The notes beneath the pieces are model-generated. The model was not told the origin of the DNA. It saw only the letters and a program-made list of their open reading frames with translations, and searched no databases. Below are positions 47,354-57,298 of a stretch of DNA of 64,000 nucleotides, one piece after another. Position 1 is the first letter of the stretch. Each line of letters opens with the position of its first letter. This DNA is from Lactiplantibacillus pentosus (GTDB lineage Bacteria > Bacillota > Bacilli > Lactobacillales > Lactobacillaceae): assembly GCF_003641185.1 (NCBI RefSeq), contig NZ_CP032757.1, forward strand, positions 3,410,001-3,474,000, written 5' to 3'. The translations under genes were made by a program, and so were the position numbers.

Positions 47354-48283
47354 TTGAATCTAAGACATTTGGAATTTTTCAAAGAATTGGCACGAACTCA
47401 GCACATGGCAAAAGCAGCTGAAAGCCTTGGTATATCACAGCCTTCGCTAAGTTACGCCATCAAAAAATTAGAAAGTGAACTTGGTGTCCCTTTATTCGAA
47501 CCAGACGGCCGAAATATTCGTTTGACACCAGTTGGTGCCGTCTATTTGAAGTATATTACTGCGAGTTTAAGCGATTTATCACAAGGTAATGAGCTCGTCA
47601 AACAACTCATGGACCCTGATACTGGTCATGTCAAACTCGGCTTCACTTATACACTTGGGCAGCAACTAGTCCCCGAGTTAATGACCAAGTTTCACACCGA
47701 TGATAAGAATCACGCCATTACCTTCGAACTAGGACAAGGAAACTCAACAGAATTACTAGAAGAATTAGCAGATGAAAAATATGATCTCGTTTTGGCTTCA
47801 AATGTCGAAAAGTTAGGCGAACAGCCAACCAACACACTCTTTGACTTCATCCCATTAGTTCAACAAGAAATCGTTGCGGCTATTCCAAGTCATCACGCCC
47901 TAGCCAAGCAGTCGGAACTGCACGTTAAAGACTTAGAACCTTACCCCATGATTTGCTTTTCACATAACAGTGGCTTGAGACCATTGATTGACCAAATTTT
48001 GAAGGATGCCCATGTTGAACCTAAAATTGCTTATGAAGTCGAGGAAGACCACACGATGGCTGGCTTTGTCAGTTATAATTTTGGCGTTGCACTGATGCCT
48101 TATTTACCACTTTTAGACCAGTCCAGTATTACACTAAAGCACCTCACTGATCAGCCATTACGGCACCAAATCTATCTGATTAGTAAACGTAATCACTTTG
48201 TCACACCGTCCGTTAATCGCTTTGAAGAATTCAGTCGCAGCTATTGTTGGCAACATTACACACAAGTCGAACGGATGATTTAA
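47354..48283 (+). CDS. LysR-family regulator of the hydroaromatic operon
   Basis: 309 residues from the TTG at 47354 (LNLRHLEFFKELARTQHM), chosen because LysR proteins usually begin this way and AAAGGGG lies 12 nt upstream; the ATG at 47333 would contain that site. HTH at about 15-40 (HMAKAAESLGISQPSLSYAIKKLE), effector domain from about 90. It diverges from the ydiB-like operon and precedes the second permease, so quinate, shikimate or a product is the likely effector. Confidence 0.87.
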   Translation: MNLRHLEFFKELARTQHMAKAAESLGISQPSLSYAIKKLESELGVPLFEPDGRNIRLTPVGAVYLKYITASLSDLSQGNELVKQLMDPDTGHVKLGFTYTLGQQLVPELMTKFHTDDKNHAITFELGQGNSTELLEELADEKYDLVLASNVEKLGEQPTNTLFDFIPLVQQEIVAAIPSHHALAKQSELHVKDLEPYPMICFSHNSGLRPLIDQILKDAHVEPKIAYEVEEDHTMAGFVSYNFGVALMPYLPLLDQSSITLKHLTDQPLRHQIYLISKRNHFVTPSVNRFEEFSRSYCWQHYTQVERMI

Positions 48284-48295
48284 TTATCGGAACCT

Positions 48296-48335
48296 AAAAA
48301 CGCCAAAGAGGCTGCCTAACCTCTTTGACGTTTTT
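48296..48335. terminator. Terminator between lysR and the second permease
   Basis: Near-perfect stem AAAACGCCAAAGAGG/CCTCTTTGACGTTTT with T tail; it reaches the stop codon of the convergent permease. Confidence 0.8.
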
Positions 48336-49539
48336 AAGCTGTAACACTTCTTTTTTCGCGACCAATTCCCAATACCACGATGCTGCAAATGACACCGATA
48401 ACCGCAATCATCACATCGAACCACATAATATCATGAATACCATACTGCGAAATCCACGCCGTAAACACCGGAATCGTAAATGAGGCTAGACCGCTAGCCG
48501 TGTAGTATATACCGGTAATTCGACCTTTCGCACGTGGAAATGTATCACTCATGATCGTCAATCCCAGCTGCATGACGCCGCCAGCTGCGGAGCATCCGAT
48601 CACAAACGAACTAACTAGTGCAACACCCCACGTCGGAATCAACGTTAACGCTAATAATGCCAGCAATGAGACTATTGTGTCGATCAGCATGAACCAGACT
48701 GGCTTGATAATCCGCTCCACTAATACCGCGGTCACAACCACGCCTAGTATTGAGCCAACACTGTAGACACTCACAAGCATACGTGCATGTACCAGATTTA
48801 AATGAATCACATCACTGCCGTATTTCGTCAACCATTGGCTCACTAAGTAAAAGGTCGCCATGGAGATATAACCAAAGATCGTCAATACAATTCCCAAAGT
48901 CAGCTTTTTCAGCGTTAATCCAGGCTTGCTTGCGGTTTCCGTTGATGTTGTATCCTGACTACTGGCTGGAAGCGTCGATAATTTTGGAAAATCTCGTAGT
49001 CGTAAGAATATAAAATTAGCCACCATCAAAAAAATACAGAGCAGAAATGACCAGCCATACCACAGCTCAAAATGATCAAGGCCTGCCACAATAATTGGAA
49101 GAAGCAACTCCCCAATAGACGCAAACGCCTTAATCATAATATTCGCCGTTGCCTGCCGCTTTGGGTAAAGTTCCATTAACGCGGGATAAGTCCCAGAATC
49201 CAAAAAAGAATTAGCCATTCCTGCTAAAATTCCGGAAAAGTAGGCCACAATAATGTTCGGAGAAACAATAATACCAATAAAGAATAACGTGTAAGTCAAT
49301 ATCCCAATCTGCACAAATAATTTGCGCCCCAGCCGGTCAGAAAACGTTCCAGCCAGATAGAGGACGAGCAACCGGCCAATTCCTAGCGAAGAAATAACCA
49401 GAGAAACTCCAGCATCACTGACATGCCATTGCTGACTTAACACAGTCATATTCTGAGCTAAGATGACTATTGCCATCCCGTGGACAAGGTAATTAAGATA
49501 CAAACAAATTGTTGTTTTAAACCGTTCTGTTGATGTCAT
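48334..49539 (-). CDS. Second YdiN/YdiM-like MFS permease
   Basis: 401 residues from the ATG at 49539 (MTSTERFKTTICLYLNYLVHG), which aligns with the start of the paralogue at 46305 and has AAAGG upstream; the frame to 49596 adds a tail not shared by the paralogue. Same helix pattern and loops (SFLDSGTYPALMELYP, SSLGIGRLLVLYLAGTFSDRLGRK). A monocistronic companion of the hydroaromatic operon, possibly for a second substrate or for product export. A cre-like TGAAAGCGCTTTTCA lies at 49623-49637. Confidence 0.82.
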   Translation of the reverse strand: MTSTERFKTTICLYLNYLVHGMAIVILAQNMTVLSQQWHVSDAGVSLVISSLGIGRLLVLYLAGTFSDRLGRKLFVQIGILTYTLFFIGIIVSPNIIVAYFSGILAGMANSFLDSGTYPALMELYPKRQATANIMIKAFASIGELLLPIIVAGLDHFELWYGWSFLLCIFLMVANFIFLRLRDFPKLSTLPASSQDTTSTETASKPGLTLKKLTLGIVLTIFGYISMATFYLVSQWLTKYGSDVIHLNLVHARMLVSVYSVGSILGVVVTAVLVERIIKPVWFMLIDTIVSLLALLALTLIPTWGVALVSSFVIGCSAAGGVMQLGLTIMSDTFPRAKGRITGIYYTASGLASFTIPVFTAWISQYGIHDIMWFDVMIAVIGVICSIVVLGIGREKRSVTA

Positions 49540-49652
49540 ATGAGTCAACCTTTGCCTTGTATAGTTTGAATTGAGTAACAAAGTGGTTTTGCTCATCTAT
49601 TAACTAGTCATTGTACCGTATATGAAAGCGCTTTTCAACAGTTGATAATCTA

Positions 49653-49690
49653 AAGGCCCGTGCACCGATTGAATCGGATGAACGGGCCTT
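49653..49690 (-). terminator. Terminator of the mur operon
   Basis: Stem AAGGCCCGT/ACGGGCCTT with an inner CCGATT/AATCGG stem, 37 bp after the IIA gene; the U-tail is short. Confidence 0.7.
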
Positions 49691-49726
49691 CAAAGGATTA
49701 GCATATGAACGCCAATAGTTGAATAA

Positions 49727-50215
49727 CTATTTAGACTGCAACGTCACTGTCGCAACAGCATCGTTCTTTGTGACCATTTGATTCGGAATGACATCCATTT
49801 TTTCAACATCATCCATATTCGTCACAACTGTCATCACGGTAGTCTTCTTGTCAGCTGCTTGAATAGCTTCTAAATCCATCGTAACTAGCGGATCTCCTAA
49901 TGCGACAGTATCTCCCACCTTGACATGTGTCTCAAAAGGAGCGCCCTTTAGTTCAACAGTATCTAAGCCTAGATGGAGCATAATCTCTAAGCCATCCGTT
50001 GTCGTCATCATGATAGCGTGCTTCGTATCTGCAACGGATTCAATCTTTCCTGCTGTTGGTGCAGTGATCTCACCATCGTTCGGTTCAACTGCAAAGCCAT
50101 CCCCCATCATCTTCTGGGCAAAAACGTCATCTGCTACTGCCGTGATTGAAATAAGCTGTCCGCTGGCAATTGCGTTCAATTTTACAGATTTACTCTTCTT
50201 TTTAAATCCAAACAC
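49727..50215 (-). CDS. Glucose-family PTS IIA protein
   Basis: 162 residues with the IIA-Glc fold: GDGFAVEPNDGEITAPTAGKI, His66 (TKHAI) and phospho-acceptor His81 (EIMLHLGLDTVELKG). MurP-type permeases contain only IIB and IIC domains and need a separate IIA, so this gene, last in the mur operon, probably supplies it. 11 bp after murR. Confidence 0.9.
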   Translation of the reverse strand: MFGFKKKSKSVKLNAIASGQLISITAVADDVFAQKMMGDGFAVEPNDGEITAPTAGKIESVADTKHAIMMTTTDGLEIMLHLGLDTVELKGAPFETHVKVGDTVALGDPLVTMDLEAIQAADKKTTVMTVVTNMDDVEKMDVIPNQMVTKNDAVATVTLQSK

Positions 50216-50226
50216 AGTTACACCTT

Positions 50227-51075
50227 CTAATTAAAATGTTTATTAATTGCACTCCGAGATGAAACGAGTTGTTTGATATGTTGGTCATAATCATTAGCAA
50301 TGAAGGTATAATATAACAAATCTACGACATATAACTGAGCAACTACCGAAGTCGTCGCAGCAGCCCGCGCAGTTTGATTCTCTTCACTGTCGTCATTGAT
50401 CAACACCACATCTGCTAGGCTCCCTAGCGTACTAGTTGCATTCCGAGTGAGCGCAATTACTGGAACTTTGACTGCTTTGGCTAATTTAGCAAGTTGGATA
50501 CTTTCAGATTTCTCACCAGAGTTTGAAACGAGAAACAGTACTGATTGAGCTGCCTGCGTGGTCATCCCAACTGCTAGTAAGTGCGTGTCTTGAGAATGAA
50601 TAACTGCTTTACCAACTCGAATATATTTTTGTTCAAAGTCAGTTGCAACAACATCCGAAGCCCCCAGGCCATACAGATAGATGCTACTCTTTTCAGCAAT
50701 CAATTGATTTGCTGCACGTAGCGCTTTGTCACTTAACACACGGCTGGTTTCCTCCACGGTGTGTGCCATTCTCATTGATAATTTTGACTTTATGGCCTCT
50801 AAGCTATCCTGAGGATTGATTTCGTCATATAGCGTTTGGTCAACATTACCTTCCGCCGATAAACGTAATTTTAACGCTGGATAGCCACCGTCAGGCATGA
50901 TCACCTGTCCAAAACGAGCAACTGTGGCCGTACTAACACCTGCAGCAGTAGCCAGTTCAGCGGTACTCATTTGTATCACTTCATTCGTATGATCTAGGAT
51001 ATAGCGACCAACCTTCTGTTCCGCCTTAGAAAAATTAGTCAATTTATTGTGAATCATATATACAACGCTCGTCAT
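50227..51075 (-). CDS. murR: RpiR-family regulator MurR
   Basis: 282 residues: N-terminal HTH_6 (LATAAGVSTATVARFGQVI, about 42-60) and a SIS sugar-phosphate domain (about 115-260, with LVSNSGEKSESIQLA). It lies between murP and the IIA gene. MurR proteins bind MurNAc-6-P; the 21-bp dyad upstream of mupG is its likely operator. Confidence 0.87.
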   Translation of the reverse strand: MTSVVYMIHNKLTNFSKAEQKVGRYILDHTNEVIQMSTAELATAAGVSTATVARFGQVIMPDGGYPALKLRLSAEGNVDQTLYDEINPQDSLEAIKSKLSMRMAHTVEETSRVLSDKALRAANQLIAEKSSIYLYGLGASDVVATDFEQKYIRVGKAVIHSQDTHLLAVGMTTQAAQSVLFLVSNSGEKSESIQLAKLAKAVKVPVIALTRNATSTLGSLADVVLINDDSEENQTARAAATTSVVAQLYVVDLLYYTFIANDYDQHIKQLVSSRSAINKHFN

Positions 51076-51114
51076 CGTCGGCGCCCTCCCAAGCTTTCTT
51101 ACTTGATTGGTCGA

Positions 51115-52611
51115 CTATGCTTCAATCACATGGCCTTCCTTATCCTTTGCAATTTTAGCACTACTTGGAATGCCAAAGAAGTACGTTGCAACAAATCCAC
51201 CTGCGTAAGCAGCCAACAAACCAATGACGTAGCCTAACCAATGACCATTGGCAATCAATGGAATTAAGGCGACACCAGAGGGACCGATTGCTGTGGCACC
51301 AATATTGCCTAAGCCACCAATAACAGCACCACCAATACCACCACCGATACATGCAGTAATAAATGGACGACCTAATGGCAACGTGACCCCATAAATTAAG
51401 GGTTCGCCAACACCTAAAATTCCAACTGGTAATGCCCCTTTAATCATGTTCGATAGTTGTTTATTGTTCCGGCAACGAATCCAAAGGGCAAGGGCAGCAC
51501 CAACTTGTCCCGCACCAGCCATAGCTAAAATAGGCAATAATGGCGTCATACCAAGTTTATTAATCATTTCAATATGAATCGGCGTCAAAATTTGATGTAA
51601 CCCAAACATAACCATCGGTAGGAAGAATAGCCCTAGAACAAAGCCAGAGACTGCCCCACCGACGTTCAAGATCCATTGAATAGCACCGACCAAACTATTA
51701 GAGATAACTCCCGCAATCGGCATAACCAAGAAGATCGTAAAGACGCCAATAACTAGTAACGCAATCGTCGGCGTAATAATAATGTCAATTGAATCTGGAA
51801 CAACTCTGTGCAACCATTTTTCAACAATTGATAAGACCCAAACGGCAAAAATGACCCCAATAATACCACCTTGACCAGCTGATAGTGCTTGTCCATTAAA
51901 GATATTGTGGATTGGCGCTTGCGGAGTAACCCCCGTCAACAGTGTAACCGCACCAATCACACCACCTAATCCGGCTGTGGCACCAAAAACAGTCGCACTA
52001 TTGATACCAACATAAATCACCAGATATGAGAACAGACCACTATTGATAACTTTTAGCACGGTAATGAAATCCGTCCAACTCTTACTAATATCTCCCGCTA
52101 ACATCATGTTGGACAAAATCGAAGCAATCCCAGAAATTAACCCGGCACCGACGAATACTGGAATCAAAGGAATAAAAATACTAGAAATAGCACTTAATAC
52201 TTTTCGAACCGGTGTCTGTTTAATCTTGGCCTTTTGTGCTGCATGAACTTCCTTGGCCTTGGCTTCAACCATTTCCTTATCTCGTTGATGTTCCGACTTA
52301 GTGTCAGTCGTATCATCTACAAAAGTACTTGGATCTGGAAATGGTTCACCAAGTCCAACACCAACTTGTTTGACCATGATGTCAGCGACTTTATCAACTG
52401 TTCCTGGACCCACAATCACCTGAAGCGTGTCTTCTTGAACAACCCCCATGACACCATCGATAGCTTTTAATCCATCCATATCTACTAATGAGTCATCCCG
52501 GATCGTCATCCGAACCCTTGTCATGCAATGAATCAGCTTCGCAATATTTTGTGGTCCACCTACATTCGCATAAATACCATTAGCTATTCGTGTGTACTTG
52601 TCTTCAGCCAT
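51115..52611 (-). CDS. murP: MurNAc-specific PTS IIBC permease MurP
   Basis: 498 residues. IIB domain at about 1-90 with phospho-Cys29 ([10 protein letters not shown]), a charged linker, then the IIC membrane domain (about 135-480) with the GIxEPxxG-type motif [10 protein letters not shown]. Flanked by murQ and murR and lacking IIA, as in known MurP systems. It imports MurNAc or a MurNAc-GlcNAc disaccharide and phosphorylates it. Confidence 0.9.
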   Translation of the reverse strand: MAEDKYTRIANGIYANVGGPQNIAKLIHCMTRVRMTIRDDSLVDMDGLKAIDGVMGVVQEDTLQVIVGPGTVDKVADIMVKQVGVGLGEPFPDPSTFVDDTTDTKSEHQRDKEMVEAKAKEVHAAQKAKIKQTPVRKVLSAISSIFIPLIPVFVGAGLISGIASILSNMMLAGDISKSWTDFITVLKVINSGLFSYLVIYVGINSATVFGATAGLGGVIGAVTLLTGVTPQAPIHNIFNGQALSAGQGGIIGVIFAVWVLSIVEKWLHRVVPDSIDIIITPTIALLVIGVFTIFLVMPIAGVISNSLVGAIQWILNVGGAVSGFVLGLFFLPMVMFGLHQILTPIHIEMINKLGMTPLLPILAMAGAGQVGAALALWIRCRNNKQLSNMIKGALPVGILGVGEPLIYGVTLPLGRPFITACIGGGIGGAVIGGLGNIGATAIGPSGVALIPLIANGHWLGYVIGLLAAYAGGFVATYFFGIPSSAKIAKDKEGHVIEA

Positions 52612-52625
52612 AATGCACCCTCCTT

Positions 52626-53516
52626 TTAATTAACTGCCTGTCGAACAAAACCATGTGCCTGATTTAATCGCTGACTAGCCTCATCCTTACTCATTCCCGT
52701 CAAGACCATAACAATGGCCAACTTTACATCATGATTGGCAACTTCAAATGCATTTGCAGCGTCATCTGAGGAACAATCAGTTGCTTGTACGATAATCCGC
52801 TTGGCACGTTCGACTAGTTTCTCATTTGTTGGCTTAACATCTACCATCAAATTCTTGTATACTTTACCGATACCGACCATTGATGCAGTCGAAAGCATAT
52901 TCAACACTAACTTTTGTGCCGTCCCCGATTTCAAACGAGTCGATCCCGTCAGCACTTCAGGGCCAACTTCGACCTCAATTGGAATTTGCGCATGTTGACT
53001 GATAATTGCTTCTGAATTGCAAGCAATACTAATTGTCATCGCGCCCACCGTATGGGCATAATCTAGCCCACCGATAACATAGGGGGTACGACCACTGGCG
53101 GCAATCCCGACCACGGTATCATGTGGAGTTAACTTCAAATCGATTAGGTCCTGTTTACCCAGCTCCAATGAATCTTCTGCGCCTTCCACTGCAACCGTCA
53201 TCGCGGACATGCCACCAGCGATTAATCCCTGTACCATCTCAGGCGAAGTACCAAAAGTTGGCACACACTCTGCAGCGTCCAGCACCCCTAAACGTCCGCT
53301 AGTACCTGCGCCCATATAGATTAAACGACCACCCGCTTTAAAATTCACAACGATGCTATTAACGGCGCTTTCAATTTGTGGCAAAACTTGCTTAATTGCC
53401 AACGGGACTTGCTGATCCTCCTGATTCATTAGCGTCAGCATCTCTTTTACTGATAGTGTATCTAGCGACATCGTTTTCCGATTACGCGTTTCAGTCGTTA
53501 ATTTTTCTAAATCCAA
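52626..53516 (-). CDS. murQ: MurNAc-6-phosphate etherase
   Basis: 296 residues, SIS fold. [23 protein letters not shown] (about 68-90) is the MurQ signature. It cleaves the lactyl ether of MurNAc-6-P to GlcNAc-6-P and D-lactate. The gene starts 6 bp after mupG and ends 14 bp before murP. Confidence 0.95.
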   Translation of the reverse strand: MDLEKLTTETRNRKTMSLDTLSVKEMLTLMNQEDQQVPLAIKQVLPQIESAVNSIVVNFKAGGRLIYMGAGTSGRLGVLDAAECVPTFGTSPEMVQGLIAGGMSAMTVAVEGAEDSLELGKQDLIDLKLTPHDTVVGIAASGRTPYVIGGLDYAHTVGAMTISIACNSEAIISQHAQIPIEVEVGPEVLTGSTRLKSGTAQKLVLNMLSTASMVGIGKVYKNLMVDVKPTNEKLVERAKRIIVQATDCSSDDAANAFEVANHDVKLAIVMVLTGMSKDEASQRLNQAHGFVRQAVN

Positions 53517-53522
53517 CTTACC

Positions 53523-54569
53523 TCATCCTTTCTTAATAAACCGAATTGGACAGTTACTTCCAATCCACGGTAATAATGCTAAGTCTGAAGGAACAACCCA
53601 GCCAACAACATTGACTCGTGGATCCGCAGCTAATGTCTTCTTCACAATTTCGAATTCTCCAACGTAGCGGCCATAACGTTCATTATCAATTGTAATGGCA
53701 CCACGTGGTCGCGAAGCTGTTTGCAGCGGCGATACAGCTGTGAATCGCTGACGACCTTCTACTAATCGAACCACATCTCTGGCAACATCCGGTCGATTAT
53801 GCCAATCCGACTCAAACAATGCCTCATTTGATGACTGAACAGTTAGCTGAACCGTATTACCGTTAAAATACGCTTCAAATTGACCACGCACACGTTTACT
53901 CAACCCCGCATCCCCGATATAAACCTTATCGACAGCTAAATGATTGATCAGTTTCAAGGTTGCAGCTAATGGATGCTCAGATCGATCCGACTCAAGCGTT
54001 GGTAAGCCTGCATATATTGGACCACGTAAATCTTCATCACCGGCCACAAAAGCCATCGTGGTGAACCCCTGCGTCTTTAGCCACTGATTCTTTGCTTTTA
54101 GCCAATCATCATCAAGCCCTGTTTCTGGTCGCGGATAATAATTGTGCCAGGCTTCTAATTGCTTAAAGTTTGCATGACAGCGATGTAATTCATCAACGTC
54201 CTCAGCACTGATCGTACTAGCATTCAGTGCAATTGGCATTTGTCGTGAAAGTTTGACAACATCGGACATCAAGACGCCATCGTCGACACGTAACGCTGTC
54301 AATCCAATTTCGGCTAATTGTTGAATATCATCCAGCTCAATCCCCATCTTTTTTAAGCCATCAGCTGAAATATCGGCTGTTAAGCTAAGCTTTAGTTTCT
54401 TGCATAAGCCTCCCAATTCTTTTAAGCGTGGTAAATAGGCCTGCTCATCATCTTCCGGAATATGTAACGAGGTGAAGATTCCTTTAAAACCCGATTGTTG
54501 CATATTCTCAATCAAATTGATTTGGTTGTTTGTTAAATCATGATTTAGATAAACCGAGAAACCTAACAT
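53523..54569 (-). CDS. mupG: 6-phospho-N-acetylmuramidase MupG (DUF871/GH170)
   Basis: 348 residues of the DUF871 family: barrel opening GFSVYLNHDLTNN, then KGIFTSLHIPEDD and the domain-linking HNYYPRPETGLDDDW, a hallmark of the family. In Staphylococcus aureus MupG splits MurNAc-6-P-GlcNAc inside the cell, and mupG-murQ-murP-murR has the same order as here. First gene of the operon. Confidence 0.9.
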   Translation of the reverse strand: MLGFSVYLNHDLTNNQINLIENMQQSGFKGIFTSLHIPEDDEQAYLPRLKELGGLCKKLKLSLTADISADGLKKMGIELDDIQQLAEIGLTALRVDDGVLMSDVVKLSRQMPIALNASTISAEDVDELHRCHANFKQLEAWHNYYPRPETGLDDDWLKAKNQWLKTQGFTTMAFVAGDEDLRGPIYAGLPTLESDRSEHPLAATLKLINHLAVDKVYIGDAGLSKRVRGQFEAYFNGNTVQLTVQSSNEALFESDWHNRPDVARDVVRLVEGRQRFTAVSPLQTASRPRGAITIDNERYGRYVGEFEIVKKTLAADPRVNVVGWVVPSDLALLPWIGSNCPIRFIKKG

Positions 54570-54587
54570 TATTCAGCCTCCTGACAT

Positions 54588-54601
54588 TGGCAACGCTTTC
54601 A
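54588..54601. promoter_or_regulatory. cre-like site before mupG
   Basis: TGGCAACGCTTTCA; on the minus strand TGAAAGCGTTGCCA, one mismatch to the CcpA consensus. Confidence 0.5.
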
Positions 54602-54620
54602 TCACCATTAAATATATCAT

Positions 54621-54641
54621 TGTTGTAATTAAATTACAACA
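54621..54641. promoter_or_regulatory. 21-bp dyad, likely MurR operator
   Basis: Arms TGTTGTAATT and AATTACAACA are exact complements around a single central base, 52 bp before mupG. Confidence 0.65.
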
Positions 54642-54828
54642 TAAAAGTTATTTTTGACCATTATTATGTAATTTAGTTTCCGATTTAGACACAAAGACAC
54701 ACGGTCAATCATCGTAATTAGTAATTCACAGTTACTATGAGTTGATAGTTAAAACCAATCATTGCTAGCCATATTCCGTGCTACGATTAAAGTAATGAAA
54801 GCGTTCCAGCAGAAGGGAGTAACTTTAA

Positions 54829-55128
54829 ATGGACAAATACCAAGCCGGTAGTTACCATATCATTGCTGATGGTTATCTGCATGATCTGCCAATCACAATA
54901 ACCTTCACTAAGGATAAAATCACGGGAATTACGGTCAAGCCTGGAACCAAATTGCACGGACTTGAAAAAGAAGCAATTCCTAAAGTTGTCGACCGAATTT
55001 TAACTCAACAAACCGTTGATATTGATGCTGTCACTGGCGCAACGGTTACAAGTGATGGACTAGTTGATGCGCTTACCGACGTCATTGATCAAATGCCTGA
55101 TTCTGTCAGCAAATATAGCCATCAATAA
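54829..55128 (+). CDS. Free-standing FMN_bind domain protein
   Basis: 99 residues after AGAAGGGAG, consisting of one FMN_bind domain only: GLEKEAIPKVVDRILTQQ followed by DAVTGAT (66-72), the ApbE target motif with Thr72 as the flavinylated residue. No signal peptide or membrane helix, so a soluble cytosolic one-flavin carrier. It stands alone between the mur operon and the CoA operon. It may shuttle electrons for the acyl-CoA dehydrogenases or the reductase at 41049; no partner is proven. A terminator follows. Confidence 0.82.
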   Translation: MDKYQAGSYHIIADGYLHDLPITITFTKDKITGITVKPGTKLHGLEKEAIPKVVDRILTQQTVDIDAVTGATVTSDGLVDALTDVIDQMPDSVSKYSHQ

Positions 55129-55140
55129 CTTTAAAACTCA

Positions 55141-55179
55141 AAAATGCTGTCGTGTAATCACAAACACGACAGCATTTTT
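55141..55179. terminator. Terminator between the FMN_bind gene and the CoA operon
   Basis: Perfect stem AAAATGCTGTCGTG/CACGACAGCATTTT with T and A runs on both sides. Confidence 0.87.
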
Positions 55180-55208
55180 CATATATAACACGTCTAAACC
55201 TCTTAGCA

Positions 55209-55649
55209 TTAATCTTTTAGTTTAGTCATTATTAATTGTTCAACGTCACGCTGCTGAGTCATATCCTTAATGTAGTAGGGTGCGACCTCAATCGGCCGTA
55301 ACTTATCATCAACAGCTACGAAGATCAGAACGCCTTCACCAACTTTTTCAGCATTGTTATCTATGTCACGCTTCAAAACCTCTGTAAAGAACGTCATCGT
55401 ATGCCGACTGGTTTTTAGAAGGGTTGTTCGAAACCAGATATGATCGCCAACATGACCTGGTTTAGTGAAATTGAACTGCTTGATAGCGACCGTTAATACT
55501 CTTGAATGAGTGTACTCATTAGCTAATAGTCCAACAGTCGAATCACATTGCTTCAACAACACGCCACCATGTAAAATTTTCAAATGATTTAGCATACCAG
55601 GCTCAACATAGAAATCCCCAGATTCAACTTGATAAAACGAATTATCCAT
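55209..55649 (-). CDS. Hotdog-fold acyl-CoA thioesterase
   Basis: 146 residues from the ATG at 55649 (MDNSFYQVESG); an earlier ATG at 55661 is possible. Single hotdog domain of the YciA/acyl-CoA hydrolase type (LKILHGGVLLKQCDSTVGLLAN, then KPGHVGDHIWFRTTLLKTSRHTMTFFTEV). Last gene of the CoA operon, where it would release the product acid and CoA. Confidence 0.78.
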   Translation of the reverse strand: MDNSFYQVESGDFYVEPGMLNHLKILHGGVLLKQCDSTVGLLANEYTHSRVLTVAIKQFNFTKPGHVGDHIWFRTTLLKTSRHTMTFFTEVLKRDIDNNAEKVGEGVLIFVAVDDKLRPIEVAPYYIKDMTQQRDVEQLIMTKLKD

Positions 55650-55675
55650 CAATATCACCATCTTTATGATTTTGA

Positions 55676-57286
55676 TTAAGCATCCATACTTGTTACGCCC
55701 CAGCCGTCATCACCACTACTAAGATGCATCGGGCGATAAAAACTAGAAGGATGCGATTTAAGAAATGCGATGAGCACTCTCTTTTTAGCCTTACCAGAGC
55801 TCGTCTTCGGTAGCTTATCAACAATAATCAATCGTTCTGGCCAAATTTTTTTAACGACATTATGCTCAGCTAAAAACTGCTTAACTTGTTGAAGTGTCAC
55901 CGAAATATTAGGATCACTTAATACGACAAATGCCCCAATCAACTCACCTAGTCGCTTATCCTTGATGCCAACAGCTGCAGCTTCCTTAATATTTGGATAC
56001 TGTTGCAATTCTCGTTCAACGACATACGCTGGGATATTCTCCCCGCCACGAATAATAATATCCTTACTACGGCCATCAACTTCAAGGGCGTGATCTGCAT
56101 TCCAATGACCAATATCGCCAGTATCTAACCAGCCGTCAGGGCTCAAAACTTGGTCCGTGCGTTCTTGATCATGATAATACCCTGAAAACACAACTGGCCC
56201 TTTTGCCATAATTCGACCTTCCTGATTAGTTTGCGTAATTTTTTGATGTTGGTTATTTAAGATAGCGACAGACATCCCATCGATTGGGTAGCCTCCCGTT
56301 AATTGTCCTTCCTTCATTTGATAATATGCGGGCGAGGTACAGACAAATGGAACACACTCAGTTAACCCATAAATATTATAGACTGGCACTGCCAACTTCC
56401 ATGCAGTGCGTAGTAATTCGTAGCCTAATGGCGCGCCCCCTGAGATAATAAATCGTAATGATTTAGGTCTAGTCGACCATTCAAAGATATCGAAAATCAC
56501 AGTAGGAACCGTCACCAAATACGTGCACCCATAATCGTTAATTGCCCGTTTTAAAGTATCAGGCGAATAATGTTCAATTAAAACTAATGTGCTTCCTGCG
56601 AGAATTGTTGAGATTAACCCATGATGAAAACCTAATGCATGATATAACCCTGATGGCAATACCTGAACATCACTATCTTGAATACCGTAAATTCGATTAA
56701 ATTGGAGCTCACTATACAGAATATTCTGATTGGTCAGCATAACACCCTTTGCCGCACCGGTTGTTCCAGAAGTACATAAGATAACTGCCGGCGAATTACC
56801 AACAATCGTCTTAGTCTGGTGATATTCATCCGTCATTATCTGTAAATCGGTTTGGCCAAGTCGGACAATATGCTTGTTATAATCATTAAGCAACTGGTTA
56901 TTAAAGCTTAGTGAATTACGCCCATCACTTTTTGTAATAATCACTGTCGGTGCCATTTTTTTGATTAAGCTACTGGTCTCTTCATCATCCAAGTGAGGAT
57001 TAAGCGGCAAGATTGTCAGACCACGTTTAAAGCAAGCAATAAACAGCTGAATCGCTGTTACATTAGTTGCTAGCTGAATCGCCACAACATCGCCGCTAAC
57101 TAATCCGTAAGCATTTAACAGATTGCCAGCCTCTTCACTGAGCTGATTGACATCTTCATAACTGTATCGTTGCTTGTTCTGAATCAAAAAGGTATGCTGT
57201 GGCGTTTGGCGACACCGCTGATTCCATACTGCAGCAATCGTCATCGGGAATGCACTGGCAGTTAATAATTCATCCGAATTAGCCAT
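55676..57286 (-). CDS. Acyl-CoA synthetase (AMP-forming), CaiC-like
   Basis: 536 residues of the ANL family. P-loop ILCTSGTTGAAKGVMLT (about 170-186), GWLDTGDIG and DGRSKDIIIRGGENI hinge (about 385-420), and the catalytic Lys in KTSSGKAKK near the C-terminus. It activates a carboxylic acid with ATP and CoA. Its place with a CoA-transferase, two acyl-CoA dehydrogenases and EtfAB resembles the E. coli carnitine (cai/fix) set. Substrate unknown. Confidence 0.87.
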   Translation of the reverse strand: MANSDELLTASAFPMTIAAVWNQRCRQTPQHTFLIQNKQRYSYEDVNQLSEEAGNLLNAYGLVSGDVVAIQLATNVTAIQLFIACFKRGLTILPLNPHLDDEETSSLIKKMAPTVIITKSDGRNSLSFNNQLLNDYNKHIVRLGQTDLQIMTDEYHQTKTIVGNSPAVILCTSGTTGAAKGVMLTNQNILYSELQFNRIYGIQDSDVQVLPSGLYHALGFHHGLISTILAGSTLVLIEHYSPDTLKRAINDYGCTYLVTVPTVIFDIFEWSTRPKSLRFIISGGAPLGYELLRTAWKLAVPVYNIYGLTECVPFVCTSPAYYQMKEGQLTGGYPIDGMSVAILNNQHQKITQTNQEGRIMAKGPVVFSGYYHDQERTDQVLSPDGWLDTGDIGHWNADHALEVDGRSKDIIIRGGENIPAYVVERELQQYPNIKEAAAVGIKDKRLGELIGAFVVLSDPNISVTLQQVKQFLAEHNVVKKIWPERLIIVDKLPKTSSGKAKKRVLIAFLKSHPSSFYRPMHLSSGDDGWGVTSMDA

Positions 57287-57298
57287 AACCCTTACCTC

